From the NCBI GenBank assembly GCA_016293865.1, contig JAEDDG010000002.1:79165-143164 (forward strand): 64,000 bases of DNA, read 5' to 3'. Numbering within the stretch: the first letter of the stretch is position 1; each line of letters begins with the position of its first letter. The notes under the pieces were generated by a model. The model ran no database searches, was not told the DNA's origin, and was given only the letters and a program-made list of their open reading frames with translations. The position numbers were made by a program, and so were the translations under genes. Below, piece by piece: positions 33,998-43,713 of this stretch. This DNA comes from Oscillospiraceae bacterium. Its GTDB lineage: Bacteria; Bacillota; Clostridia; Oscillospirales; Oscillospiraceae.

Positions 33998-34595
33998 GAC
34001 TGTCCCTCCTGATCAAATCACTGAAAAATTGAATGCAAGACTGTGTGAAAGCGGCAGGAGTTGCACTGTCGTTTTTCAGAACACAGTCGCAGTTCTGATA
34101 ATAAAAACTGTCGTCCGGCTGCGCGTCAATGCGCGCGGCCGCCTGCTCATGCGTCAGCCCGTCACGGCGCATAATTCGCGCAATCCGCGTCTCACGTCCG
34201 GCCACGACGCCGACAACAACATCGCACAGCGCATTGAATCCGCTTTGGATCAGCGCGGCTGCGTCCACTGCACAGGCAGCTGCGCCCTGCGCACGTGCGC
34301 TTTGAATCATGCGCTCAGTCTCCGTGCGAATGTAACGGTGCGTAATGCTGTTCAGACTCTCAAGGGCCTGTGCATTGTGAAAAACAATCTCCGCAAGGGC
34401 GGCGCGATCCAGCTGTCCGCCGCTCACCGTACCGGGAAAGCGTTGCGACAGCTCGTCCAGCATTGCACTGGACGTCTGTAAAAGCGCATGATAAACCGCG
34501 TCACAATCAATCACGCTGGCGCCCAGCGACTTGAGCGCCAAAAGCGCGGAGGTTTTCCCCGCACCGGAGCCGCCTGTAATGCCGATTACAATCAT
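33990..34595 (-). CDS. coaE: Dephospho-CoA kinase
   Basis: A 201-residue kinase for the last step of coenzyme A synthesis. P-loop G-G-S-G-A-G-K-T-S, the V-I-D-C-D segment after it, and a lid region with R-I-M-R-R-D-G-L-T. The length is standard. Its ATG overlaps the sua5 stop (ATGA). Confidence 0.93.
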   Translation of the reverse strand: MIVIGITGGSGAGKTSALLALKSLGASVIDCDAVYHALLQTSSAMLDELSQRFPGTVSGGQLDRAALAEIVFHNAQALESLNSITHRYIRTETERMIQSARAQGAAACAVDAAALIQSGFNALCDVVVGVVAGRETRIARIMRRDGLTHEQAAARIDAQPDDSFYYQNCDCVLKNDSATPAAFTQSCIQFFSDLIRRDSHV

Positions 34596-35218
34596 TGTTC
34601 CACCAGAATTCCGGTTTTTTTGAAGATCTCCGCACAGCTCAGTCCTCCGGCGCGGAGAAGGCGCGGTTTTTCGCCGGTCAGATCAACGATCGTGGAAGCC
34701 ACGCCGATCGCGCAGCAGCCGCCGTCAATGACCGCATCAATTTTCCCGTCAAAATATGCAAGGACTTCCGCAGCGCTTTTCGGGCTGGCCATGCCGGACA
34801 GATTCGCGGAAGGCGCCGCCAGCGGGCAGTCCGTCTCCGCAATCAGAGCCAGCGTCAGCGGATGATCCGGACAGCGGACGCCGACAGTTCCGCCGCCCGC
34901 AGTCACAATTTCCGGAACGTTCTCCCTCTTTTTCAGAACCATTGTCAACGGCCCCGGCCAGAACGCAGCAGCCAGAGTGTGTGCCAGCACCGGAATATCT
35001 GCACAGAACTTCTGCACCTGAGTCATTCCCGCAACAAGCAGACTGATGGGCTTTGTCTCGGGCCTGTTTTTGACCTCATAGATCTTTTCAACAGCCGCAG
35101 CATTCAGTCCGTCAGCGGCCAGGCCATAGACCGTCTCCGTGGGCACACCCACAAGCCCGCCGCGGGCAATGATTTCCCCGGCTGTGCCGACACTCTGGTG
35201 AAAGACAAGTGTTTTCAT
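34592..35218 (-). CDS. L-threonylcarbamoyladenylate synthase (Sua5/YrdC/TsaC)
   Basis: A 208-residue YrdC-domain enzyme making threonylcarbamoyl-AMP for t6A37 of tRNA. It shows G-G-L-V-G-V-P-T-E-T-V-Y-G-L, the K-N-R-P-E-T-K-P box and A-P-S-A-N-L-S-G. The C-terminal Sua5 domain is absent, so it is the short TsaC form. It starts one base after prfA stops and overlaps coaE. The t6A cyclising enzyme TcdA is encoded at 51.4-52.1 kb. Confidence 0.93.
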   Translation of the reverse strand: MKTLVFHQSVGTAGEIIARGGLVGVPTETVYGLAADGLNAAAVEKIYEVKNRPETKPISLLVAGMTQVQKFCADIPVLAHTLAAAFWPGPLTMVLKKRENVPEIVTAGGGTVGVRCPDHPLTLALIAETDCPLAAPSANLSGMASPKSAAEVLAYFDGKIDAVIDGGCCAIGVASTIVDLTGEKPRLLRAGGLSCAEIFKKTGILVEQ

Positions 35219-35219
35219 A

Positions 35220-36281
35220 TTATGCCTCAGAAGCTTTCAGCTTCTCCGCCTGATCCGCCGTAATCAGCGCATCGATCAGTTCATCAAGATCTCCGTTCAT
35301 AATCTGCTCAATTTTGTAAAGTGTCAAACCGATCCGGTGATCGGTCACGCGGCCCTGGGGGAAATTGTAGGTGCGGATACGCTCAGACCGGTCACCAGTA
35401 CCGACCTGGCTTTTCCGTTCAGCTGCCACGGCAGCGTTCTGCTTCTCGCGTTCCGCCTCGTACAGACGGGATGCCAGAATTTTCATGGCGCGCTCCCTGT
35501 TTTTATGCTGGCTGCGCTCATCCTGGCATTCAACCACAGTACCTGTCGGCAGATGCGTGATGCGGATCGCAGATTCAGTTTTATTGACATGCTGTCCGCC
35601 GGCGCCTGAAGAGCGATAGGTATCAATCTGCAGATCTGCAGGATTGATCTGGAAATCCACTTCCTCCATCTCCGGCAGCACAGCCACGGTCACTGTGGAC
35701 GTATGGATACGTCCCGACGCCTCTGTGTCCGGAACGCGCTGCACGCGATGGACGCCGCTTTCAAATTTGAGCCGGGAATACGCCCCCTCGCCCTCAATCA
35801 CAAAGCTGATCTCCTTGATCCCGCCGAGCTCAGTTTCATTGAGATTCACCACTTCGGATTTCCACCTGCGCGACTCTCCGTACATCGTATACATCCGGTA
35901 AAGGCTGGCCGCAAACAGCGCCGCCTCCTCTCCGCCGGCGCCGCCGCGGATCTCGATAATGACGTTCTTCTCATCGTTTGGATCTTTCGGAATCAGCAGA
36001 AGCTTGATTTCCGCCTCAATTTCTTCCATCGCGGCTTTCGCCTGCTCATACTCTTCCTGTGCCAGCTCGTGAAAATCGGGATCGCTCATCAGTTCCTTCG
36101 CCTGCTGCGCGTCATCCCGGCACTTTTCATAGCGGCGCCAGGCCTCGGTAACCGGCGCAATTTCCTTCTGCTCCTTCGCCAGCTTTGCATAAAGCGCAGG
36201 GTCGGAATAAACCTCCGGCTGCTCCATGCGTCTTGCAAGTTCGTTATACTTTTCCTCGATCGCTTTCAGCTTTTCAAGCAT
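35220..36281 (-). CDS. prfA: Peptide chain release factor 1
   Basis: A 353-residue RF1, releasing peptides at UAA and UAG. It has the stop-codon-reading P-D-T tripeptide (RF1 type P-x-T) in [10 protein letters not shown] and the hydrolysis motif S-G-A-G-G-Q-H-V-N. It heads prfA-sua5-coaE-M18 with tight or overlapping junctions. The methyltransferase gene prmC, commonly beside prfA, is not here. Confidence 0.97.
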   Translation of the reverse strand: MLEKLKAIEEKYNELARRMEQPEVYSDPALYAKLAKEQKEIAPVTEAWRRYEKCRDDAQQAKELMSDPDFHELAQEEYEQAKAAMEEIEAEIKLLLIPKDPNDEKNVIIEIRGGAGGEEAALFAASLYRMYTMYGESRRWKSEVVNLNETELGGIKEISFVIEGEGAYSRLKFESGVHRVQRVPDTEASGRIHTSTVTVAVLPEMEEVDFQINPADLQIDTYRSSGAGGQHVNKTESAIRITHLPTGTVVECQDERSQHKNRERAMKILASRLYEAEREKQNAAVAAERKSQVGTGDRSERIRTYNFPQGRVTDHRIGLTLYKIEQIMNGDLDELIDALITADQAEKLKASEA

Positions 36282-36401
36282 CGCATTTTCTCCCGAATTA
36301 TTCTTAAGTAATTTGAATATTTTACCACATCAGCCGTTCATTGTAAATATATGCCGATAAAAACAGCAGAAACGCAGCAGTTCAAAATATTTACAACTCA
36401 G

Positions 36402-37298
36402 TCAGCTTTCACTGAACAGGCTGCCTTCATCAAACAGGCTGAACTGTCCGGCATCCGTCTTGTCTTCAAAGGCACTGAGATATTCAAAGATTGCACGGTT
36501 GTCATGCACCAGGCCGTATTGCCCGCACAGTTTGTGGAAAAGTGCCGTCAGCGGCCCGTTGTCCGGACTCAAAACCTCATAACTGTCTCCGTACAGGCGT
36601 ATATACTTATCCTTCAGATGCGGAAAGAGCCTGTCCAGCTGACGGTAAAAATATGCCCTGTTTCCTTCCCTGAGCGTTAACCCCATTCCGAAGTTGATCA
36701 CACCGTACACACCTGCCCCTGCACAGGCGTCCAGAAGCGCCGAGATATTCTCTGCGGTGTCATTGATAAACGGCAGAATCGGACACATCCAGACAACAGT
36801 CGGAATCCCGGCGTCACGGAACCTCCTGAGCGTTTCGATTCTCTCCGCAGTTGTGCTGACATTCGGTTCAAGTTTTCTGCAGAGCGCCTCGTCGCTTGTG
36901 GTCAGCGTCATCTGAACGACGCACCTGGCTTTCCGGTTGATCTCCTGCAGAAGGTCGAGATCCCGGAGAATTGTGCCGGACTTGGTCAGAATCGTAACGC
37001 CAAAACCGTATTCAGCGATGAGTTCCAGTGCCCGCCGGACATTCCCGAGCTCCATTTCCAGCGGAATGTACGGATCCGTCATGGAGCCTGTGCTGATCAT
37101 GCATTTTTTCCGCTTCCGCTTCAGCGCATCTTCCAGCAGTTCAACGGCATTTTCCTTCACTTCGATATCATCAAAATCATGCTCCATGTGATAGCATGTG
37201 CTTCTTGAATCGCAGTAAATGCAGCCATGGACACAGCCGCGGTACAGATTCATGCCGTTGCGCGGGGACAGGATACCCTTTGCCTGCACAAAATGCAT
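36402..37298 (-). CDS. SPL-family radical SAM protein (Rv2578c-like)
   Basis: A 298-residue radical SAM protein with cluster cysteines in C-V-H-G-C-I-Y-C (residues 22-29). The N-terminal G-M-N-L-Y-R-G-C and the S-T-G-S-M-T-D-P-Y block place it in the SPL/Rv2578c-like group rather than true spore photoproduct lyase, which has different N-terminal sequence and length. GAGAGGGG precedes the ATG. It is a lone gene; the reaction is unknown. Confidence 0.85.
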   Translation of the reverse strand: MHFVQAKGILSPRNGMNLYRGCVHGCIYCDSRSTCYHMEHDFDDIEVKENAVELLEDALKRKRKKCMISTGSMTDPYIPLEMELGNVRRALELIAEYGFGVTILTKSGTILRDLDLLQEINRKARCVVQMTLTTSDEALCRKLEPNVSTTAERIETLRRFRDAGIPTVVWMCPILPFINDTAENISALLDACAGAGVYGVINFGMGLTLREGNRAYFYRQLDRLFPHLKDKYIRLYGDSYEVLSPDNGPLTALFHKLCGQYGLVHDNRAIFEYLSAFEDKTDAGQFSLFDEGSLFSES

Positions 37299-37412
37299 CG
37301 CAATCCCCTCTCCTCATTCAGTCTCGTCTCCACCTGCTTCAATATAACCATTGCGCAGGCCTGCGTGTCAACAGATATTTGCACAAATTCCGGACATGCA
37401 CCATCCGTTCTG

Positions 37413-37454
37413 ACAAAAAAATCCGTAAAAGCCCATTTCTGAGCTTTTACGGAT
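37413..37454 (-). terminator. Terminator after the MerR gene
   Basis: 12-bp perfect stem ATCCGTAAAAGC / GCTTTTACGGAT; on the minus strand it is followed by TTTTTTGTC, a strong intrinsic terminator. Confidence 0.9.
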
Positions 37455-37468
37455 TCAATGCGGCATAT

Positions 37469-38194
37469 TCACTCTTTTGCGCAATATGCCTGAATTGCGC
37501 GTCTGGCAAACTCTGCAGTGCCTTCACCGCCGGCGCGGTCAATATTCTGCTTCATGCGGTCATCGCTGACATACATTTCTCCCAGACCGCTTAAGATTTC
37601 CACCGTGCAGGTGTAATAATGCGCCGTAATGAACGCCTGCAGCCCGGCAATCTTCTCCATGACTGCGCTGTCTTCCGGCGGCAGCTGCCGCAGCGCACCA
37701 ATCTCTGCAAAAATCGCCATCAGCTGATCAGCAGTTCCGGCAAAGTCCTGGCCTGCGCGCGCCCGTTCCTCATACTCCCGGTAGGCCTGCGTTGTGCCCC
37801 ATCTGGCCTTTGCCTCCTCTTTGTACTTCTCAATCTCACTTTTGTCAAATGCCTGGAATTCCATAATACCAGTCCCTTCATTCAGAATTGCACGGGCATG
37901 GGCGATCAGTCTTCCGATGTGGGCATACTGCAGCTCAAGCAGCCTGATCTGCTGCGCCAGCGCCTCAGACTGGTCAAAACCGGGATTGTCCAGAATCGCC
38001 TTGATCTGCTTCAAAGGGAACTGCAGCTCTCTGAAAAGCAGTATACTCTGCAGCCGGCGCAGCGCCGCGTCATCATACAGGCGATATCCGGCTTCGGTCA
38101 CCTCGGTCGGTTTCAGAAGCCCGATTGCGTCATAGTGATGCAGCGCCCGTACTGTAACGCCTGTCAGTCTGCTGACTTCCCTGACTGTCCGCAT
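37469..38194 (-). CDS. MerR-family regulator with TipAS-like domain
   Basis: A 241-residue regulator. The MerR DNA-binding part reads V-S-R-L-T-G-V-T-V-R-A-L-H-H-Y-D near the start, followed by a long dimerisation helix. The C-terminal half (W-G-T-T-Q-A-Y-R-E-Y and the H-Y-Y-T-C region) matches the TipAS antibiotic-recognition domain. Such proteins sense thiopeptides or other drugs and activate efflux genes; no target gene is adjacent, but a MATE gene lies 9 kb away. ATG at 38194 is better spaced from GGGAGG than an ATG 6 nt upstream. Confidence 0.85.
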   Translation of the reverse strand: MRTVREVSRLTGVTVRALHHYDAIGLLKPTEVTEAGYRLYDDAALRRLQSILLFRELQFPLKQIKAILDNPGFDQSEALAQQIRLLELQYAHIGRLIAHARAILNEGTGIMEFQAFDKSEIEKYKEEAKARWGTTQAYREYEERARAGQDFAGTADQLMAIFAEIGALRQLPPEDSAVMEKIAGLQAFITAHYYTCTVEILSGLGEMYVSDDRMKQNIDRAGGEGTAEFARRAIQAYCAKE

Positions 38195-38709
38195 GTTCAT
38201 CCCTCCCGTGCAATCCAATTGTAGGCTGTGACGCAACGTCAGAGTCAAGTATTTTTATCTGAATATTTCTGTTTTTTGTCTCTTTTCTTCAAAAATGGCG
38301 GCGCCCGGCCCACGGCCAGAGCCGCGATCAGACAGAGACCACAGGCCGGCATTGTATCCGTGCCGGCATTTGACCTGACCAGAAACAGGCCCATCGCAAT
38401 ATAAAACAGAATCACTGCCATACATATCAGTGCTGTCATGAGACCGGCAGGAACTGCCGGTCTGCTCCGGCGTTCTGCGCGAAAACTTTTTTCTGCTGCC
38501 CATCGGCTTTCTGTTCGTGTTCAGCGGGCTCGCCGCTTTTGGGGCAGCCGGAATACGGAATCTGATCGACATGCTCCGGAAACGGAGACAGGATAAAAAC
38601 AGGCGGACGGCAGCCGCCGACAGAACGCATGACAAAACCGGCAGCCGGGATTTCCCGGCTGCCGGTTGATCATCTCGGTATGTCTGCACAATCGGCAGAC
38701 TGTCAGCAT
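38195..38709. other. Gene-poor stretch with small membrane-protein-like frames
   Basis: About 500 nt without a firm gene. A minus-strand frame 38245-38439 (64 codons, two hydrophobic stretches) has an ATG but no ribosome site. A plus-strand frame about 38446-38667 encodes F-F-L-L-P-I-G-F-L-F-V-F-S-G-L then basic residues, and has no convincing start. Both could be remnants. A hairpin ACCGGCAG/CTGCCGGT lies at about 38443-38461. Confidence 0.4.
38630..38668 (-). terminator. Terminator after queA
   Basis: AACCGGCAGCCGGGA pairs with TCCCGGCTGCCGGTT around a tiny loop; on the minus strand it is followed by TTGTC. Confidence 0.8.
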
Positions 38710-39732
38710 TTACAGGATCAGCATCGCGTCTCCAAAAGAGAAAAAACGATAACGCTTTTCCACAGCCTCATGATATGCACGCATCACATTCTCCCGCCCT
38801 GCAAAGGCAGATACCAGCATAATCAGCGTGCTCTCCGGCAGATGAAAGTTCGTCACCAGTCCATCAATACATTTATAGCGGTAGCCTGGATAAATAAAAA
38901 TATTCGTCCAGCCGGAATACGGCGCCAGCCGTCCGTCCGCATCCGCGCGGGACTCCAGCGTCCGGCAAGAGGTGGTTCCGACAGCAATCACCCTGCCGCC
39001 GTTTGCATGCGTTTCATTGACAGCTGTTGCGGTTTCCTCCGGGATGACACAGTATTCCGCGTGCATCTCATGATCTTCTATATTTTCCGCCTTGACAGGT
39101 CGAAACGTTCCGAGTCCCACATGCAGCGTGACAAAGCAGACACGCACACCTTTTGCGCGGATCTGATCCAGAAGCTCCGGCGTAAAATGGAGGCCGGCCG
39201 TCGGCGCGGCAGCAGAGCCGGTAACGCGTGAATACACCGTCTGATACCGTTCTGAATCCTCCAGCTCCTCGTGAATATAAGGCGGAAGCGGCATTTTTCC
39301 CAATTCCTCAAGAATCTCCAGGAAAATGCCGGTGTAATGAAACTGCAGAAGCTTATTGCCGCCGGTGGTCTCGCCGACAACTGTTGCAGTCAGCTTTCCC
39401 TCGCCGAACTCCAGTTCAGTCCCGGGCCGCGTCTTTCTGCCCGGGCGGGTCAGGCACTCCCATACTCCGCCGTCCTGATCAGTCAGAAGGACAACCTCAA
39501 CAGCGCCGCCAGTCATCCTGCGGCCCAGAAGCCGGGCGGGCAGCACTCTTGAATCATTCAGAACCAGACAGTCACCGGGTTCAAGGTATTCAGGCAGATC
39601 GTAAAAATGCCGGTGCTCAACAGCGCCTGTCCGTCGGTCAAGGTGCATCAGACGGGAGTGATCACGCCTGGCGCTTGGTGTCTGGGCGATCAGCTCTTCC
39701 GGCAGCTCAAAATAAAAATCGCTTCGTTTCAT
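38710..39732 (-). CDS. queA: S-adenosylmethionine:tRNA ribosyltransferase-isomerase
   Basis: A 340-residue QueA converting preQ1 in tRNA to epoxyqueuosine. Family segments: [12 protein letters not shown] at the start, [29 protein letters not shown] and [10 protein letters not shown] at the end. Length is standard. It starts 20 nt after the SpoIID-like gene. In many Clostridia queA adjoins tgt; here tgt is 24 kb away. Confidence 0.97.
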   Translation of the reverse strand: MKRSDFYFELPEELIAQTPSARRDHSRLMHLDRRTGAVEHRHFYDLPEYLEPGDCLVLNDSRVLPARLLGRRMTGGAVEVVLLTDQDGGVWECLTRPGRKTRPGTELEFGEGKLTATVVGETTGGNKLLQFHYTGIFLEILEELGKMPLPPYIHEELEDSERYQTVYSRVTGSAAAPTAGLHFTPELLDQIRAKGVRVCFVTLHVGLGTFRPVKAENIEDHEMHAEYCVIPEETATAVNETHANGGRVIAVGTTSCRTLESRADADGRLAPYSGWTNIFIYPGYRYKCIDGLVTNFHLPESTLIMLVSAFAGRENVMRAYHEAVEKRYRFFSFGDAMLIL

Positions 39733-39752
39733 GTTTTCTCCGCGGGAATCAC

Positions 39753-41465
39753 TCAGCCGGCTTTTTCTATCGCAGCGCCGGTATAGTAGAATGAGAGAAT
39801 ATCCCGATATGATTTATCATAATATTTTGCCATTGAATATGCGCCCCACTGACTCAGGCCGACATTATGCCCGGAGCCGGAGCCGGACACCGTAAACACT
39901 CTGTCCGGATCATAGACCGACAAATCCGAACCGGAAGAGCCCTGTCCGACAATTTCAGACACTTCGCCGCTTCCGCTGACAGCATATGTTTTTCCGCTTG
40001 TGATGCTGCCGACATCACCGCCGCCTCCGATGCCGAAAAGCTTGCTGAGCGGGCCGCTGAGCATGGATGTACTGTTGTTTACATAGAGGGTGCTGCCTGT
40101 GCTCTCGCCGCCGTCGCTGCATGTGATTTTATAGCGCATGGAATTGAATCCCAGCAGCGTGCGCACGCGCTCCTTCGAATAGGAAACTGTCTTTCCGTTC
40201 TCATCCGTAAAAGTGATGGTGTACACATTTCCTGTGGGCGTAAACTGCGTCACTTCAAAATTCACAATTCTGCCGATGGAAATGCCTTTATTCTGCAGCT
40301 TCCCGGTCAGCTCCTCGGCCGTGTAAGTCTCCGTCCAGTAATACCCCGGAATGCTGTCTGCAATCTTTGCCTCATACGGGTCAGTCTTGCCTTTCAGATA
40401 ACCCAGGCTCGCATACCACACATTTTCGCTGCTTTCGGACGCGCCGCCATTGGATGAATAGAAAAACGTCTGGCAGAGCTGGCCGGCATACAGCAGGTAT
40501 TCGCCTGCAGTGGCGTCCACAGCGCCGTTGCTGTTTGCATTTGCAGAGTTCAGGCCGCGGTAGACCTGGCAGCATGTCGTGTTGCAGAGGTCAAAGCCAT
40601 TTGAACTGTGTCCGTTCAGACCGGCCATCAGATATGTACGCGCACAAACTGCCTGTGCCTTCAGCGCTTCAACAGGCCAGGATGCACTCATCTCATAGGG
40701 TATGACGCCCTTCACATAGTCCTCGACGCCGACAAAATTGACCACGGTCAGATCGCCGCCGTTCAGCCGCGCATATTGGAAGCCGCCATAGTAGCGGTAG
40801 CCCTTGAAATATGTCTCCGCCTTGGCGGAGCCGGAACGCGGCATTACGCCGAGGGAATGTGCGGTTCCGTATTCAAACTCAAAGAGGATCTTGTCCGTAC
40901 CTGTCTTAACAACTGCAACGGTATACGCCGTACCGCTGGTCACATCCCAGTCCTGGGCAATATTCAGCGTGGCGCCTGCCGCCTTGGCAGCATCCGATGA
41001 AATATATTCACCGACGCAGACATAGTAATTTCCGGAAGAATACTTTACATACGCATTGACAGATGTGAAAGTATCTGCTGCCGAACGGGCGGAATCATAG
41101 GAGCCGTAGGTCTTGCTGAGCTGAATGTGATAGCAGCCGACGACTGTCGACCCTGCGTTCCCTTCAAAATAATTGCCGTAGTTCTGGGAATAGTAGACAT
41201 TCCGGTCCACAACCATGGAAATCGCAGTCTCATCCGTATATCCTACAGAAACGAAATTTCTGTCGGCGTCATAATAGCCGAAACGGTAGCCGCTTCCCAC
41301 GCTGTTTTCAAGATTTGCGCCATCCAGCGCGCCCGAGCCGTAGTACAGGCCGATTCTTACTGTGGAAACCGGCGGCGTGTAGCTGGCGGAAGCAAAAGGC
41401 ATACTCCCGCAAAAGAGCGCCGCAGCAAGGAAAAAAACAAGTGATTTTTTAAAAAATGTTCTCAT
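39753..41465 (-). CDS. SpoIID/LytB-domain secreted protein with SPOR-like region
   Basis: 570 residues, longer than B. subtilis SpoIID (about 340). A signal peptide (to about residue 28) is followed by an SPOR-like region ([14 protein letters not shown]), the SpoIID core ([13 protein letters not shown] with the catalytic Glu, [12 protein letters not shown]), a Ser/Gly-rich insert and the late [11 protein letters not shown]. SpoIID is a lytic transglycosylase needed for engulfment; this larger form may act on peptidoglycan in sporulation or vegetatively. AAAGGA supports ATG 41465. Co-transcribed with queA. Confidence 0.85.
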   Translation of the reverse strand: MRTFFKKSLVFFLAAALFCGSMPFASASYTPPVSTVRIGLYYGSGALDGANLENSVGSGYRFGYYDADRNFVSVGYTDETAISMVVDRNVYYSQNYGNYFEGNAGSTVVGCYHIQLSKTYGSYDSARSAADTFTSVNAYVKYSSGNYYVCVGEYISSDAAKAAGATLNIAQDWDVTSGTAYTVAVVKTGTDKILFEFEYGTAHSLGVMPRSGSAKAETYFKGYRYYGGFQYARLNGGDLTVVNFVGVEDYVKGVIPYEMSASWPVEALKAQAVCARTYLMAGLNGHSSNGFDLCNTTCCQVYRGLNSANANSNGAVDATAGEYLLYAGQLCQTFFYSSNGGASESSENVWYASLGYLKGKTDPYEAKIADSIPGYYWTETYTAEELTGKLQNKGISIGRIVNFEVTQFTPTGNVYTITFTDENGKTVSYSKERVRTLLGFNSMRYKITCSDGGESTGSTLYVNNSTSMLSGPLSKLFGIGGGGDVGSITSGKTYAVSGSGEVSEIVGQGSSGSDLSVYDPDRVFTVSGSGSGHNVGLSQWGAYSMAKYYDKSYRDILSFYYTGAAIEKAG

Positions 41466-41557
41466 ATTCAATCCTTTCCCATTGGGAGACATGTTGACAG
41501 GCAAAAATAAGTATGGTAACATTCAAAAAGCTTTATTGCGCTCAAAATCGACGGATA

Positions 41558-41587
41558 TTGAGATATACGGTTATTATAGCATATAAC
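41558..41587 (+). promoter_or_regulatory. Candidate promoter of asd-dapA
   Basis: TTGAGA (41558-41563), 18-nt spacer, TATAAC (41582-41587), about 90 nt before asd. No lysine riboswitch is recognisable in the leader. Confidence 0.4.
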
Positions 41588-41676
41588 CAGGCGCTTTTCC
41601 AGTACCGGTACTGTTTTCACCGCATATTTTTATCAAACCGGTCGTTGGAGAATATAATGTTATCAGGAGGGCAACG

Positions 41677-42756
41677 ATGAAAAAGTATAATGTCGGCGTG
41701 ATCGGCGCCACCGGTATGGTCGGCCAGCGGTTTATCACGCTTCTTGCAGACCACCCGTGGTTCGAACTGAAGGTTCTTGCGGCCAGCAGCCGCTCTGCGG
41801 GCAAAACGTATGCGGAGGCTGTCGGCAGCAAATGGGCGATGGACACTGAAATTCCGGACTTTGTCCGCGGTATGACAGTTCTTGACGCTGAAGCGGATGC
41901 AGAGAAAATTGCCGGCGCCGTTGACTTTGTCTTTTCTGCCGTCAATATGAAAAAAGACGAAATCCGGGCGCTGGAAGAGAAATATGCAAAGCTCGAATGC
42001 CCTGTCGTTTCCAACAACAGCGCGCACCGCTGGACGCCCGACGTCCCGATGGTCGTGCCGGAGATCAATCCTCAGCACATCGAAGTTATTCACGCCCAGC
42101 GCAGACGGCTCGGCACAAAGCGCGGCTTTATTGCCGTGAAGTCCAACTGCTCACTGCAGAGTTACGTTCCCGCACTGCATCCTTTGAAAGATGCATTTGG
42201 CCTGACCAAAGCTTTGGTCTGCACGTATCAGGCGATTTCCGGCGCCGGCAAAACCTTTGAGACATGGCCGGAAATGATCGATAACGTCATACCCTATATC
42301 GGCGGCGAGGAAGAAAAATCTGAGCAGGAGCCCCTGAAGCTCTGGGGCACCGTGGAAGACGGCGTCATCAAAAACGCAGACGGTCCATCAATCACAGCGC
42401 AGTGCCTGCGTGTGCCGGTTGCCAACGGCCATATGGCCGCCGTGTTCATGTCCTTTGACCGAAAGCCGACGATTGAGGAGATCAAGGCCCGCTGGGCCGC
42501 TTATTCCGGACGTGCGCAGGAACTGGAACTCCCCTCTGCGCCCAAGCAGTTCCTGCACTATTTTGAAGAGCCGGACCGTCCGCAGACCAGGCTTGACCGC
42601 AATCTGGAAAACGGCATGGCCGTCTCCATCGGCCGCCTGCGTCCGGACACACAGTACGACTACAAGTTCGTTTGTCTGAGCCACAATACCCTGCGCGGCG
42701 CCGCCGGCGGCGCTGTCCTCCTGGCAGAGCTTCTCTGCGCTGAAAACTACATCTGA
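41677..42756 (+). CDS. asd: Aspartate-semialdehyde dehydrogenase (archaeal/fungal type)
   Basis: A 359-residue NADPH enzyme making aspartate semialdehyde for lysine, threonine and diaminopimelate. N-terminal G-A-T-G-M-V-G-Q-R-F, catalytic Cys in K-S-N-C-S-L-Q-S-Y, and the late R-L-R-P-D-T and H-N-T-L-R-G-A-A-G-G motifs mark the archaeal/fungal-type subfamily rather than the common bacterial one. It is 13 nt from dapA, so the pair supplies diaminopimelate for wall and dipicolinate for spores. Confidence 0.93.
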   Translation: MKKYNVGVIGATGMVGQRFITLLADHPWFELKVLAASSRSAGKTYAEAVGSKWAMDTEIPDFVRGMTVLDAEADAEKIAGAVDFVFSAVNMKKDEIRALEEKYAKLECPVVSNNSAHRWTPDVPMVVPEINPQHIEVIHAQRRRLGTKRGFIAVKSNCSLQSYVPALHPLKDAFGLTKALVCTYQAISGAGKTFETWPEMIDNVIPYIGGEEEKSEQEPLKLWGTVEDGVIKNADGPSITAQCLRVPVANGHMAAVFMSFDRKPTIEEIKARWAAYSGRAQELELPSAPKQFLHYFEEPDRPQTRLDRNLENGMAVSIGRLRPDTQYDYKFVCLSHNTLRGAAGGAVLLAELLCAENYI

Positions 42757-42769
42757 TTCAGGAGGTTTC

Positions 42770-43657
42770 ATGAAAAAGCCTGTGTTTACCGGTTCCGGCA
42801 CGGCGCTTGTTACTCCCTTCCGGAACGGTATAATCAACTACAAAAGACTGTCTGAATACATAGATTTTCAATACGACTCAGGTACTTCAGCAATCATCAT
42901 TTGTGGTACAACAGGCGAATGCGCAGCGCTATCCGCTGCGGAACACGACGCATTAATTGAATTTGCAACAGAGTACAACGCCGGCAGGATGAAAGTCATT
43001 GCCGGCGTTGGCGGCAACAATACCGCTTTATGCCTTGCACACGCAGAAAACGCCCTGAAATGCGGAGCCGACGGTCTTCTGATGGTCACGCCCTACTACA
43101 ACAAAACCAACCAGTCCGGGCTGATCCGCCATTTCCTGACTGTGGCGGACGCCATTGAGCTGCCTTTGATCCTTTACAATGTTCCGTCGCGTACTGGAAT
43201 GACCATCAGGCCGGAAACCTATGCCGTGCTTGCGGAGCATCCGAACATAAACGGCGTGAAGGAAGCCTCCGGCGATTTTACGCTGATTTCCAATCTTCTC
43301 TGCACCTGCGGCGAGCTGTGGGTCTGGAGCGGGAATGACGACAACACACTGCCCATGATGGCGCTCGGCGCTGCCGGTGTGATCAGCGTTGCGTCAAACC
43401 TTGTTCCCGGTGCTGTCGCTGAACTGTGCCATCTCTGCCTCAGCGGTGATTTTGGCGCCGCACAGCTTCTGAACAGGCAGTACTTCCCTCTGTTCCGCGC
43501 GCTGTTTGTGGATGTAAACCCGATTCCGGTCAAAGCAGCCATGGAAATGGCCGGGATGGATCCCGGCGCAGCGCGGCTGCCGCTCGGCCGGCTCAGCCAG
43601 AGTGATTATCTGCACCTGACCGAAGTCATGCAGAAATACGGTTTAATGAAAAAATAG
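42770..43657 (+). CDS. dapA: 4-hydroxy-tetrahydrodipicolinate synthase
   Basis: A 295-residue class I aldolase condensing pyruvate with aspartate semialdehyde. The Schiff-base Lys is in G-V-K-E-A-S-G-D-F, Tyr in L-Y-N-V-P-S-R-T-G, and the G-T-T-G-E motif lies near residue 46. AGGAGG precedes the ATG. It is second in asd-dapA; dapB is not nearby. Confidence 0.96.
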   Translation: MKKPVFTGSGTALVTPFRNGIINYKRLSEYIDFQYDSGTSAIIICGTTGECAALSAAEHDALIEFATEYNAGRMKVIAGVGGNNTALCLAHAENALKCGADGLLMVTPYYNKTNQSGLIRHFLTVADAIELPLILYNVPSRTGMTIRPETYAVLAEHPNINGVKEASGDFTLISNLLCTCGELWVWSGNDDNTLPMMALGAAGVISVASNLVPGAVAELCHLCLSGDFGAAQLLNRQYFPLFRALFVDVNPIPVKAAMEMAGMDPGAARLPLGRLSQSDYLHLTEVMQKYGLMKK

Positions 43658-43697
43658 AAAACACGGTGAAAGCATTTGCTTTCACCGTGTTTTTTAA
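43656..43697. terminator. Terminator between dapA and the EF-G paralogue
   Basis: Perfect 15-bp stem AAACACGGTGAAAGC / GCTTTCACCGTGTTT, 4-nt loop, flanked by A- and T-runs; bidirectional. Confidence 0.92.
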
Positions 43698-43713
43698 CTA
43701 ATCGACGTAAGAA

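Noticed and set aside
36402-37298. Spore photoproduct lyase (splB)
   Set aside because: It has the SPL-family core but the shorter, Rv2578c-like N-terminal pattern, so lyase activity is not supported.
41588-41676. Lysine riboswitch before asd-dapA
   Set aside because: The leader is under 100 nt and lacks the conserved lysine-aptamer core.
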